64,000 nt of DNA from Coleophoma eucalyptorum. Taxonomy: Eukaryota; Ascomycota; Leotiomycetes; Helotiales; Dermateaceae. A model generated the notes under the pieces. The model did no database searches, was not told where the DNA came from, and worked only from the letters and a program-made list of their open reading frames with translations. Where the stretch lies: the NCBI GenBank assembly GCA_026120035.1, contig JALRME010000034.1:310001-374000 (forward strand), in the 5' to 3' direction. Position numbers and translations under genes: made by a program. Of the stretch, positions 21,944 to 39,495 are shown in pieces; position 1 is the stretch's first letter; the number at the start of each line of letters is the position of its first letter.

Positions 21944-23145
21944 GAAGAGCTTAGTACAACCTTGAAATACTGCTGATAAGGAAAGCGCATGATCTCGCTT
22001 TTATAACATTCGAAGCCTCGAACAAGCTTGTTTGTACCTCGTCTGGTAAACCTGAACATCCAATCATAAGTTGAATTAGCACCAAGATAAGACGTACAGT
22101 TTATATGCAGGTCTCCGTAGAGATTCTAGCTGCAGCAATGTGCCCAGCCATGCCAATAAGAACATCCCCGCTGGAAACACAGTCTACTGACAGTGAAGTG
22201 GACCAATTCACGCTGCGGTAGCGACTCTTATTCAATGTTTAGTCGAATGATAACCCGTGCTCTAATCAACCAAGCATGCCAAGAGAAAATAAATGAAAGT
22301 AGTCGCAGATGGAGCTTCCAGGAACTCCGAAGAAATATTCAAATGAGCTTATTCTATTCGGGTTTATTTAGCTTTCGGCCGAAAATTTAGTCCAAGCCGA
22401 TTATTTAATATCAGCTATCAGCTATTTATTTCTGTACGGGTGCTTACATTCTAGAGCCATAAGGTAAGTTATGAATAGCATCCTGGGCGAACATGGGCAC
22501 CATTAGATGTTAACTATAGTCCATTTTTCAGGTTTTATGAAGAAACAGCATATTAATGGTATCAGGCCATGTAGTAGTTTAGGAAGTGTCCATAATGTTT
22601 TTTTTTGGGGAACAATGTGAGAGCACAGTAACGGAGAGTCAACGTAATTCAGTCGCAACAAGAATATCGTCAATTATGTACAAGTATAACTTATCTTTAA
22701 CTTCTATAATAGACTAATCTGGGTCATAATCGTGGCTGATGCGGCCCACTTTATTACGTCTCACCATCCATGCAGATGGTAGTTGTCCCAAATGAAACGG
22801 CTATTACTTCCTTACAAGTCAGTCAATTATGGTTGATTTCTTTGAACTCCAGGATCTGATCGACGGAGCTGATGCTATAGCGCACTTGGACATAATTTTT
22901 TGAAAGAAAATGTCATGTGACCATGTGATAGGCACCTCGATGGAAATAATTCTTCTAGAGAGGCTTCACTTTCATTCCACGCAGTTGATGCATAGCCAGT
23001 ACTACCTCTATTGATATCCTAAAACAGTTCATTGCAACAACTTCATATGGTTTTGAAATAGAATAGATTATAAGCTTATGCATTGAATAAAAAGGACATA
23101 GAGTTGGAGTTGCACTTGTAAGTTGAAACCCGAAGTACTTGACTA
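21944..23145. other. intergenic, promoter side of asparaginase gene
   Basis: AT-rich sequence. The only longer frame (22193-22390) has no features. I see nothing else. Confidence 0.45.
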
Positions 23146-23258
23146 ACCGTCGGTGTTTCGCTTGCTCAATAAACCCTCCCGCAGGCGGTGGGTGGAAGCG
23201 GATGCACCTTTGGAAGCGGGTGAACCCTGAAACTTTTGGTGTGAAATCGAACGATTTC
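23146..23258 (+). repeat. left terminal inverted repeat of the MITE (113 nt)
   Basis: It pairs with 23675-23773. It contains an extra ~18 nt caused by a partial duplication (TGGAAGCGG at two places) that is absent from the right copy. Confidence 0.8.
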
Positions 23259-23674
23259 GCTGATTATCGCTTGGGTTACGAAACTGTTGGTATGCGTTTA
23301 CAACGGGCAGACCTCGTAATAGCATCGTAGGCTTTAATTACAGGGTATGCAGTGTGTTGTAGGTGGTTGTTTTTTATTCTCTATGTATGTCTATCGTAAA
23401 TGGGGTTATATCCCATCAATGAATGCTACCACGTGATTGGGTCACGTGCTAAGTATATGTCATTGCAATCCGACAGAAACCCTACGCGATTTAGTAGGGA
23501 AATCGACTACGAGAAAAGACTTGTTTTATTAAATAATCAAATAACGAAAATATCTATAAAACTTTAAAATGATTATATAGTAGCTCCATACTTGGTAAAT
23601 GATATGCTCAGTTTTAAAAAGATACAATTAAAGATTCGTAAGGATATAATTCTTTAAAATCGAGAATTTGGTCG

Positions 23675-23773
23675 GAAATCGACCAATTTCACACCAAAAT
23701 TTCAGGGTGCATCCACTTCCACCCACCGCCTGCGGGAGGGTTTGGTTTATTGAACAAGCGAAACAGCGACGGT
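23675..23773 (-). repeat. right terminal inverted repeat of the MITE (99 nt)
   Basis: This is the reverse complement of the left repeat, with scattered substitutions and a small insertion (AACCAAACC versus AACC). Confidence 0.8.
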
Positions 23774-25109
23774 TAACGCCTATAATTTAAACAAAATCCC
23801 TCACATGACTATTTGGCTTTCAACATCACTTAAATGTTTTGTTAGAGCTATCTTAACCTTTGTTCAACTATAGAAGGAACTGTATAAGAAAAATAATGAT
23901 AATCAAGTTATTTAAATAGAGCTGTCGGTATATGATTATCAGGTCAATCACGAGACCTAGTCACATATCACCACATCCTTAGCAATGGAGTATATATATA
24001 CCTCCCTCCTTTTTCACTCTCTTGTAAACATCATCTATGAACCAATTTACGAAAACATGTGTCGACCTACAAGTTGATTCTTACGTTACCTAATGTATAC
24101 CAACAAAGAGCTTAAGAGGTAGGAAAATGAAGAACAAGAGATTTATATATAAGTGCTACATAGTGAACAAGAAATCTTGGTCAACAACTTAATAGCGTGG
24201 AATATAGTACTAGAAAAAGCTACCACTTTAACAGACAGCCTTTAAATTAGAGCCCACTGATTTGACATTAGTAGTAGGTTACAACAATTACCTGTTATAA
24301 CTTGCGCCCAACTTTAGAGATTTCAAAATCTGAGTAATATACTATACGCCTCTTAAAACCACACTTTTTGCACGTTTAACTTTTCAAGAGACAAATTTGC
24401 GAAACAGCAATTCTCGGTTAAAATTTCAGGGATAGCTTCAACGGTCAATCGCTAAACTTTCTGAAGTAGGCTGGTCAGTTGTTATCATTTCCATGGGAAA
24501 TGATGTGCTTCAAACGTGGGGTATATACAATTTCTATAGCCTATCACTGGTTTTTATTGGAACGGTACATTTTGTGCTACACGTAGCTTGCAGTGCACTT
24601 GTATCTCTCCTCCTGCCACATCATACAGTCCTCTCTTGCTGTTTCTTTCCACGGAGTCAAATTATGATCCTTCTTTTATAGTACTGTAGTCTAATAATTC
24701 TTATCAGCTAGGTACCTATTTAATCTGAAGCTTCTCAGTTATCAGCAGGTAGATATGTATTGTTCCCAGATATTTCCAAGGACCTTGTAGAAAACCTTCT
24801 GCAAGCTAAGGTTGAGAAGTCGAGAAGTCGAGAAGTCGTTCTCATAAACATCGACGATAATCATTGGCATCTCCACAATTTTCATTTTCGAGTAATAGGA
24901 CCGGTAACATAATTCAGTAGTGATTGCTCAGCAAGTGGATATATCTACATGACGTGCTAATGCAAGTGTTTGACATCTTCTTGTCACCCTGCAAGATAAG
25001 CGAGAAATTACTATATATGAAGATGTCTCTTTGGACTTTCAAGTTAATTCGTAATTCGAAAATTTGATTTCTGCTGTCGCTTATCTAGATTAATATTTGA
25101 GAAGTGAGG
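23774..25109. other. intergenic
   Basis: AT-rich sequence with no gene seen. A small 8-bp motif, gagaagtc, is repeated three times in tandem at 24814-24837. Confidence 0.45.
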
Positions 25110-26754
25110 ATGAACTGTCCCGCCACAGTCAGGCGTTGGTATCACTGGTACAACCCCAATGATACTCCAGAAGAACGCAAGCTCCTCCTGAAATTGGACC
25201 TACTAATTGTTCCTTACGCCTTTGCTGTCTACTGGGTCAAATACATTGATCAGACTAATATCAGTATGTAGAATAATTCCACCCGTACTTGCTACTTACA
25301 TAATAACACCAAAATAGACAATGCCTACGTCTCCGGAATGTCAGAGGACTTAAGTTTTAATGGCAATCAACTGGTTGAACTTCAATCCTATTTTACGGTC
25401 GCTGCCACTGTGGGACTTCTCCCGTTCGCTTATCTGTTTCCAAAACTTCCTATGCACATCCTCGTGCCATCTCTGGATTTGGGATGGGGTATATTCAGTC
25501 TGCTCGAATATCGTGTTCAATCTTTTGGAGAAATTGCTGCGTATAGAGTAATGATTGGACTTTTTGAGGTATGTCAGCAATACGGCTTGCCTTGCTCTAC
25601 TTATCAGGAAGGATGTTAAAGAATTGCAGTCTTCTTACTTCATTGGTGTGCACTTCGTCCTTGGTTCTTGGTACCGCAAAGACGAAATCAGTCGGCGTGG
25701 TGGGCTCTTCTACGTTGGTCTTGAGCTTGGCACTCTCACAGCAAGTCTCCTTCAAGCAGCAGCATCCAGTAATCTCGCTGGAGTCAACGGCCTTGCTTGC
25801 TGGCGCTGGAATTTTATAATTTGTTCCATCATTACCATTCCTCTTGCACTCATTGGCTATTTCCTCTGGCCCGGGACCCCAGATATGCCCAACCGTAGAC
25901 TCCTATCACCGACCGAGATCGCACTGGCTCGTAGCCGTCTAGAGCGTGAAGGGGCAAAACTCGAGTCTTCACCTTTTTCTTGGGGAACTTTTAAACGCAT
26001 ATTTTCACGCTGGCAAATATACTTGTTAATCTTCTGGGCGTCTTTGTTTTTCAACACATCACCAAATACAGCAGGTTTCTTGCTCTGGATCAAATCTCTT
26101 GGTCGCTATTCCACTGCAGAGATCAACAACTTAGGAGCAATTGCCCCGGCTCTGGGGATTTTCTACGTTCTCTTTATTAACTTCAGTGCTGATCTTTGGC
26201 TTGGTCGGCCAGGCGCGATCACTCTCGCTAGTGCATTGAACTTTACCGGACTAATTATTCTCACGATATGGGACGTCTCGGAAGCTGCAAAGTGGTTTGC
26301 ATTTTGTACAATGTATTCTGCGGCTGCGGTCTCGAGTGTATTGTATGGTTGGGCGAATTCAATATTACGGCACAACGTCGAAGACCGTGCCGTCAGTTTA
26401 GTATTAATGACAGTCATTGCGCAGAGCTTTACTGCCTGGACACCATTGTTGGTTTACCCGACCGTCGAGGCTCCATCATATCCAAAAGGTTATCCATATA
26501 GTGCTGCTTTCACAGCCGCTTTGGTTATAACTACTTGGGGAGTAAAGTGGTTGCATGATCGAGAAGAGTAAACTGCCTTTCTAGAACATTTTGACCGTGA
26601 CTAACTTTGACATAGAACGCGATTAGAGCAAAGAAAAGGGCAAGAGAGTATTGACGCTGAAGAGAAAGATCCAAGATCAAGTGAGTTTTTAGGAGAGTTG
26701 ACTGGGGGTAAAAACCAAGATTATACTACGGCTGTTCGAGAATTGCAGCATTGA
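25110..26754 (+). CDS. second MFS permease of the allantoate/pantothenate (anion:cation symporter) family, 4 exons, 493 aa
   Basis: This is a membrane importer related to fungal Dal5, Fen2 and Tna1 carriers; the substrate is unknown. Exons are 25110-25263, 25318-25568, 25630-26567 and 26616-26754. Landmarks are NPNDTPEERKLLLKLDLLIV, VKYIDQTNINNAYVSGMSED, FFSADLWLGRP-like loops, GSWYRKDEISRRGGLFYVG and CWRWNFIICSIITIPLALIG. The uninterrupted frame stops at 26571 after HDREE. However, gtaaac at 26568 with catag at 26615 splices into a further 46 in-frame residues of charged, hydrophilic tail ending ELQH. This matches the cytoplasmic tail usual in the family and is preferred. The transcript without the last splice would lose that tail. 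Confidence 0.84.
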
Positions 26755-29700
26755 ACACTTGAAGGAGTAACATAATACAGCGTCTAATGGTTCAATTATA
26801 AATAAAAATTCTCGCTGGGTTGCACATTTCTTTGCATACGAATGATTTATGGAGGCTGTTGTGATACTTGTTCTTAGTTATCATCTTATAGAACGCTTTG
26901 GCTGCCATTCAATAAATCAAGAGTTCATATCTTGAGCCTTGGCCTTTTTATTTAATATTTTTCTACCAGAGTATCCTTACCTAACGTGCAAATTACTGAC
27001 CTATCAACTTATGAATTAGCTTCGGGTTATGGTTATTCTGTTCTTTGACTTATTTAGAGATAAATATTACAAGTTCGTAGCTGTATATTGAATAAAGTAT
27101 ACCAACTAATTACTACCTCAATAGTATATTTTAGCATGTGATAAAAACTTACAAGTAACGAAATAAGCAATGTTCTAGGTAATAAAGTTTAAAGTTATAG
27201 GGGATAGAAGGTTGGGAAGAAACTACATGCAAAGCCGCTCGCTATTCTATCACCAGTGGGTTTCGGCAGTTAAAAACAGAATTCCGAAGCTAAGATTGCT
27301 TCAACGCGGTGGAGGGCCAGGTGCCTTGCTTTGATGGGGAATTTTGGAAAGTGGTTTAATCAACGCGACGAATTCGATACAGACCCCTTTTTTCCTTTCA
27401 CCTTTCTCCTTGCCGCCAAAAGCCGTCTCGAACTCCACCCGCGTAAAAAGCGATTGTTCGCAAGGCCTCTTCAGAATGATAATAACTGTTTTACATTTCT
27501 TGCTGTCCACGAAACTGCCTAAGATGGTCAGTCGCTCATAGTATAGACGGTTTCTAGTTTTCTTTGCTGCTGTTGGTGTATTTACGACCTTGGGAGAGTT
27601 AGGTTTAGAGTTGGCATGAGTAGTGCCGGAAGGAAATTTGATAATTAGACTCTCAAAGTACAATGAATAAGCCAACAGAACCCTTCAGGACCCACCAACC
27701 TTGATTATAACATAGCACCCCGATGATCTGTGGCGGAACGCTCTCGTCCACTTGCTTCACTGCAATATTCTCCTTTACATTTCCCCGAAGAACAGTCTAC
27801 CAAACGAATTTAGGGTTCCTCAAGGGGGTAATTAAATCTACATACCGTCAAGTATGTCTCTCACGAAAAGCCATTGTGGATTTAAAATGCTTCCTCATTT
27901 ACTCCCACGGCAAAGGTCGTGTGATAGTGGTAATTAGATTTTTACATATCCATACCCCGAAAGCACCCCCGCCCCCCCGATTTATCTTATAATATGAGCG
28001 TGGGGGGGGGGGGGGGTTTAAATATCGCAATCTGCGGCTCTTGTCTGTTTGCTCCACACCATCTAGCAAAACCCAATGTTTGGAAATATCTAATTTCTAG
28101 TTTGGCTTAACCAGTTTGGTCATGCTCAATTGTTGACTTTGACTTGCCTTCTTGACTGCTTCAGTAAGTGTACCTTCAAGTATTTACCACTATATCAAAC
28201 CCCTGTTGCAATGAATACTTTGACTAGGGTCCCACCAAGTCGCAGGAACGTTTTGCAGCACCCAGAAGCTGGAATTATCGTTGGTGCCATATTTCAATGC
28301 ACTGGACACACTATTTCGCCTTTCGTTATAGACCACTTATCATTGGGCTAGGAACTAAAATGGTGACCTTCACGGGATACCATACTATGGGGCTGTAGCG
28401 GTATCACGCTGATGTTGAGAAGGACACGCTAAATGTGGTAAGAAGTAAACTCTTCAAGCTGAAAAGTTCCTTCGTATGTCAGTAGAAATAAAATTGAGAT
28501 TTTGGTTAAAAAATTTGTGTTTTCTTCATAAAATTCAGAAAAGAGGAGTGGGCTGTAATAAAAAACATTTGTAACCGTATGACCCCAACGGTGTCGAGGT
28601 TTTCATGTCATGTTCAGCTTCCGTGAAAACCAATATCCGCGATTAAGTTCATACACATGTGCGTCCTATTTACAGCGTAGAAAGAGTAGTTGCTAAGGTT
28701 ACCGGTACGTTTCTGCATTGATTTTGACGGAAACTTTCACCAAAGTTCCTACAAACACTATAGCGACGCCGATATCGAAATGGCCTCGTAACTAGTGGAA
28801 ACTTGGAAATTATAATATTGGAATCTTCTCTGCCGCACCATTGTAGTGCCGTATTGCTAAAGATAGGGGCTGAATGTTATTGACACAACGGGCGCTTAGC
28901 AAGCTAGTATTAATAACTATTAAAAACTCTGGATTTAAACATTAAATTCGCGGTAATATCAAAATAAACAACGGGAATCACAATAGCAACGTATTTATCT
29001 TTTGTATCAACTGAGATGTTCTCAATACGTCGAGTGTGCTATGATAGTTAGGATACTTTAATGCCTTTTGCCACTATATCTCCGAAGTTTATTTGATGCT
29101 GATCTCCAGAAAGCGCCAATGCATTACTTCTGCTTTGTTGGCATAACTTTGACTCTTTTGATACGACTACAAGCCCATTTATTGAAGACTCGGAAGATGG
29201 CAAACGCCCATCGTTGCCTTTTTCTCCACTCTTGAGAATCAGATGGTTAGGATCGCGGTATATTATTCTTTACTTAGAGTGTTATTTCAAAACATCGTCG
29301 AAGTGAGGGCTCTCAGCAGACGGGTTATAAGAGCTCCTGTAACTAGGCAGCTCTTTATGGCTCCAAGTACATGTTGACTAGTATTCGTAGCATTGGCAAC
29401 ACTCGTAGTGTTGGATTTGTGAGGCTGTCTGCCTCATTCAACAACAGCATAGAAACCCACAGGTTGCTATCTGTATCCAGTAGACGCACGAGTAATTAAC
29501 CTGCATCTTTTCATAGCTTTCATTTCATTGCTCAACAGGGATTGAAATTTACTAGAGAATAAGAAAGGAAATAACGCTACTCTTTATGAGTTCCAAATAG
29601 AAAGAATTGGGGCAGAGGACTCAGCCAGCAAGTCGCTAAGATGTCGGGAATTCGTCTTGCTACGCATCTTTGATCAACCCCCCCCTACCATTCGTCGCAA

Positions 29701-32321
29701 AGAGGATTTCCTTTGCACCTGCACAGTCAACATTAGTGACTGAAGATACGGCACATTATCGTGAAGGTTTGTTTCATGCGTCTATGCAAATTCTTTATGG
29801 GGAGAGAGATTGCGCATTTACTTGGTAATGAGGCAATAGTGAGACTGCATTACCTGTATCTGAAGGTTCGACGCACCCGAGTCCTATTGGAATAGGTTAT
29901 TTGCACAGTATCTATCAGATTTTTAATATCGTGTGCACACTCAGGAACGGATCTAAACAATCTGTATATCATCTCACTGTACGTATCACTGAGCCAACAA
30001 CTACACAACTCTGCTGCGCTAACTAGCAGAGGAGTATTCATCACATGGCCACTTTTGAGGTTAGATCCATCTAGAACTGGAATTTCTAAGCCACATGGAA
30101 TAGCCCGGGCCCATGGTTGCGGCTTTATTTCATTCTATCGCTCTGGGAGTTAAGTTGAGACAACGTAAGTGAAGACCGGCACATACCTGGCCTCGATCGG
30201 CATGCCTGGATTTTAGTTCTAGAAGCGGCAAAAAAGGCCCAGATTCTTTTTATTTTGGTCTGAAAGTATCCTGAAAATGATATATCTAGATCATATTCAC
30301 CGGGAACCGTGTTTGCGCTTCAGATACAGATCGCAAATGTCCCACCGTCCGGCGCAGTGGATGATGACACTACATTCCTCAGATAGACGGAGACTAGAAA
30401 CATCTAGCTGCGCTATTTTCGGAACCGCACGCCTTCCTATTTGTTGCTCTTGCGTACTCGATAAGGTTCTTTTCCCTATGGAAGTGAGGAGCGAGGTGGT
30501 GTTGTGTGAAAGGATACATTTCGACGATGTTCAATAATCCGCTCTGGATTCGAAGTCGTCAATATCCTTATTCGATCCAACCTTACGCCTTACCCGGTGC
30601 CTTCAGATTCACACGGTAGAACCCGTGCCACTCGGCACCGTTTCACTTTCCATTTGACGCCTTTCGTTCTGGTGGGCGGATTTAGCAGCAGGCTAAGTTG
30701 TAGTTCGCAAGTTCAGCCGAGATCGCACACTTAAATCAACTACAGACCGTTGCTACAGCGGCGGGCTTTGCCGCTCAGGCTGTAGCGTAAATCGCCATAT
30801 CAAACATACGGTCAGCAGCAAATAATGCTGATTCACAGAGGGGTAAGGATGGATTGCAGAAGAGAGTTCCAGCTCTAGGTGTTTTTCTTGAGTCAATACT
30901 GGTGCTAATTAAAGCTACTTCCGCGGCATTTGGAGATGATGCTGGAGAGTAGGAAATCTTGTGCAAGGATCAAGACTTGAGGAGCGAGAAAGAGAGCCCG
31001 TAACGTTATGGGAAGCCTTGAATAATGGCTAGAGTCGTGACGAAGGCATTATCTATCGCTAGGAATGCCAACCGACGTTTAAACAGGACAAGGCAAGGTG
31101 GGCGCAAAGGATTGGAATCGCTGCCAGCAGCAAGGGACCACGACCAGACGAAACTCAGCCCAGTGAATGGGTCAACGGCCCTTGTTGGGTGACATGCTGG
31201 CGTAAAATAGGGATCGATCTGGCCAGGCAAAATAACGATTGAGGGCTGCTTACAAACGATCCTACACGACTTAATACACGTCACGTACACGGTAGAGAGA
31301 GGCTTGGGGATAGCGTGGGGTCGCTAGACTTTCTGGCCGATTGAAACCTTCCAAATTCACGACTGCCCATTTCTCACTGCTGAACGGTTCTGGGAAGATT
31401 AAAATTCACTTGGTGTTATCAAGTCGTCTCTAGATTACAGCAGTTTGATCGCGGGTTTTATCTATGTCACAAACTTCGTGAAGAGCCTCCACCTACCTTA
31501 TGTCTTCGTTATCGTTATCGGCGTTGTATGGGACACCCCACTACCGCCCGGCAGCCCTCGTGAGACTAAATCACGAATAGTCAGGTACGGGTTGACGAAT
31601 TATCACTAATTGTAAAGGGTATAGTGACCTACAGTGTCGCCATGGGGATCTACTCGAGCTGAATCCACACAATAGGCTTAAAGAAATAAGGAGAAACGGG
31701 TTTGCACTAATCTCTGCCCCAAGGGCGATCGATCGTGAAGTAAGGTTATGCTATATCTAGACTTCGGTCGTATCCAGGTCAACGTAGGGCAAGGCAAGGC
31801 AAAGTAAGGGCTCAACTAAAGATCTCCTGCTCGGGTACGACCATATTAATGCGGTAAAATACTGTACTGGCCAAGCAACCACCTGCATTGTTGAAGCCTG
31901 CATCGTTTTGTCAAGAATGAAGGTATCAGGGGGGTAGTGTCACTGTAGGGAGGAGTGAATCCCGTTGGTAACGACCGACCAATCAAATGACACGATAGAA
32001 TTCTCGAGTATGGATCGACAGGAAGGAGACCTTCAAAGGGAGAAGGTTTTTGCCTGCCACGCTCCCTTAGTTGAAGTTTAATCTTGACGACAAAATTTGA
32101 AGCCTTTCTAGGTTATACTGTCTGTTTGTTGCATCCCTTTTGGCTGGCCCAAGTAATCAGCAAGTTATATAACACAAGTTCGTTTCAATTCTGGAAATCT
32201 CGGCTTCCTTTTCCTCCACATCACTCATTTATTTTCTGCCTATCCGGCATTTTTCCTTCCTTTTAGTTCGACATCACGTTGGCCTTCACTTAGGCTGTCC
32301 GTCCTTGGGATACTTTCCAAT
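26755..32321. other. gene-poor region, 5.6 kb
   Basis: No open frame has recognisable domains. The largest (27301-27675, minus; 31006-31290, minus) show no family motif. A 62-codon minus frame near 29850-30044 weakly resembles the N-terminal helices of fungal STAND proteins but cannot be extended. A run of about 15 G lies near 28002-28016. No inverted-repeat ends were seen. Confidence 0.4.
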
Positions 32322-38243
<5,922 letters not shown>

Positions 38244-38287
38244 ATGTGGTTCGTTTGCAAGATTTTTTATGTATACATGAATAATAT

Positions 38288-38415
38288 TACGAGTACTGTT
38301 ATTATCTATGGATTCCTTGAGTCGGCGTTTTCTTTATTGGTGAATTGAATATACGAGTACTTTTATTATCTATGGATTCCTTGAGTCGGTGTTTTCTTTA
38401 TTCGTGAATTAAATA
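38288..38415 (+). repeat. 64-bp tandem duplication in the 3' flank
   Basis: Two adjacent copies (38288-38351 and 38352-38415) begin TACGAGTACTGTTATTATCT and TACGAGTACTTTTATTATCT. They differ at a handful of positions. Confidence 0.85.
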
Positions 38416-39495
38416 CACCACGTGCCAGCTCTATTATGCATTATGTGAGCAGCTATATGGACACTGGACACTACTATTCTTTTTTATGGAATCGTCAAAG
38501 CCCTGCATTTGTGTAAATTGTTGGCTATGAACGCTGCGTCGTTGCTAGTCAAGCTCGGGTGCTATTTTGCAGGTCGTACCGCAATTTCGTCGGTGGAGGC
38601 GCCAGGAAGGAGCAATGTGCAAGGAGTATACGGATAGGAGTGGATTCGGATGATGCCTCTTCGACAGCTTCATCCCGTGCAACTATTCCTAGTTTGGGTT
38701 TTGGGTTGAGAGGTCATACGCATTTCCAGATCTAAAGTCTAGTTTCGGGTTTTTGGCTGTCAGTCAGTTACACTACAGGCCAGCAAACTCGCTTACCTAA
38801 TCCACCGTGCATACGGAGGTCATATCGGGCTACAGGGGCCTCAGTCAGTCAAAGCCCCACTACAAATAGACCTATTTGCTATCAACCTTACTCTATCGCC
38901 ATTCTTCTTACGCCTATGAATTGATTCTCTATACTCATTACCTCCATCCAGGCTAATAACTTCTTGAATTTGAAAGGAATCCTTTCTGTCCAAGCCTAGA
39001 TTTGCTGTTGTGTTAAGGTTTCATTCCGACAATACCCCCAATCCTCCTTCGATCTGCTCGCCATACCAAAATGGTAGGGAATGCATGCTACTCTCTCCTC
39101 TCCGATTTACATAGCGTCGCAAATCTAGCATGAAAGGCCAAAAGACCCACGCACATTAGGAAAAGACTCTCCGCCAATTATACGCTCCCAGGACAAGTCG
39201 GTGTTGATGCGTAGTTGCTGACATTTCGGAGCTTCCCCGTCGCATTCATCGGCAATTAGGACGAGGATTACTTAAAAACCACATTTCCCTATTAGGAACC
39301 CCGGCATATATCTCTCATTTCTCTGCGGTGTCTTAGCATGGATTAATAGCCATGCATAAGTATGCTAAGCTAAACATGACAAATGATCGTGCAGCGCCAT
39401 CGCCTCTAGTAACTGTAACTGTGGAAATATAAAGGCAGTTCTCCCCGAGGTAGCACTCACTCTATTTCGTATCTGAGAATTATCATTCCGCTACG
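38416..39495. other. intergenic, promoter side of the GMC gene
   Basis: No gene is visible. The last 70 bp contain the TATA-like box listed separately. Confidence 0.45.
39428..39435 (+). promoter_or_regulatory. TATA-like box of the GMC oxidoreductase gene
   Basis: TATAAAGG lies about 60-68 bp before the ATG at 39496, followed by a CT-rich leader. Confidence 0.4.

Larger units (their letters stand above)
23146..23773. mobile_element. MITE-like non-autonomous DNA transposon, 628 bp, TA target duplication
   Basis: Both ends carry the same sequence in inverted orientation, starting ACCGTCGGTGTTTCGCTTG on the left and ACCGTCGCTGTTTCGCTTG on the right (reverse complement). The element is flanked by TA at 23144-23145 and 23774-23775, the target duplication of Tc1/mariner, pogo and Fot1 elements. 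The inner ~400 bp is AT-rich and has no transposase. The short open frames at 23139-23330 are only TIR sequence. Confidence 0.85.

Noticed and set aside
23139..23330. Short frames on both strands near 23.2 kb
   Set aside because: They lie in the left inverted repeat of the MITE.
29850..30044. Possible N-terminal helices of a fungal STAND protein
   Set aside because: The likeness is limited to a few hydrophobic positions, and no P-loop, ankyrin or WD repeats follow in either direction.
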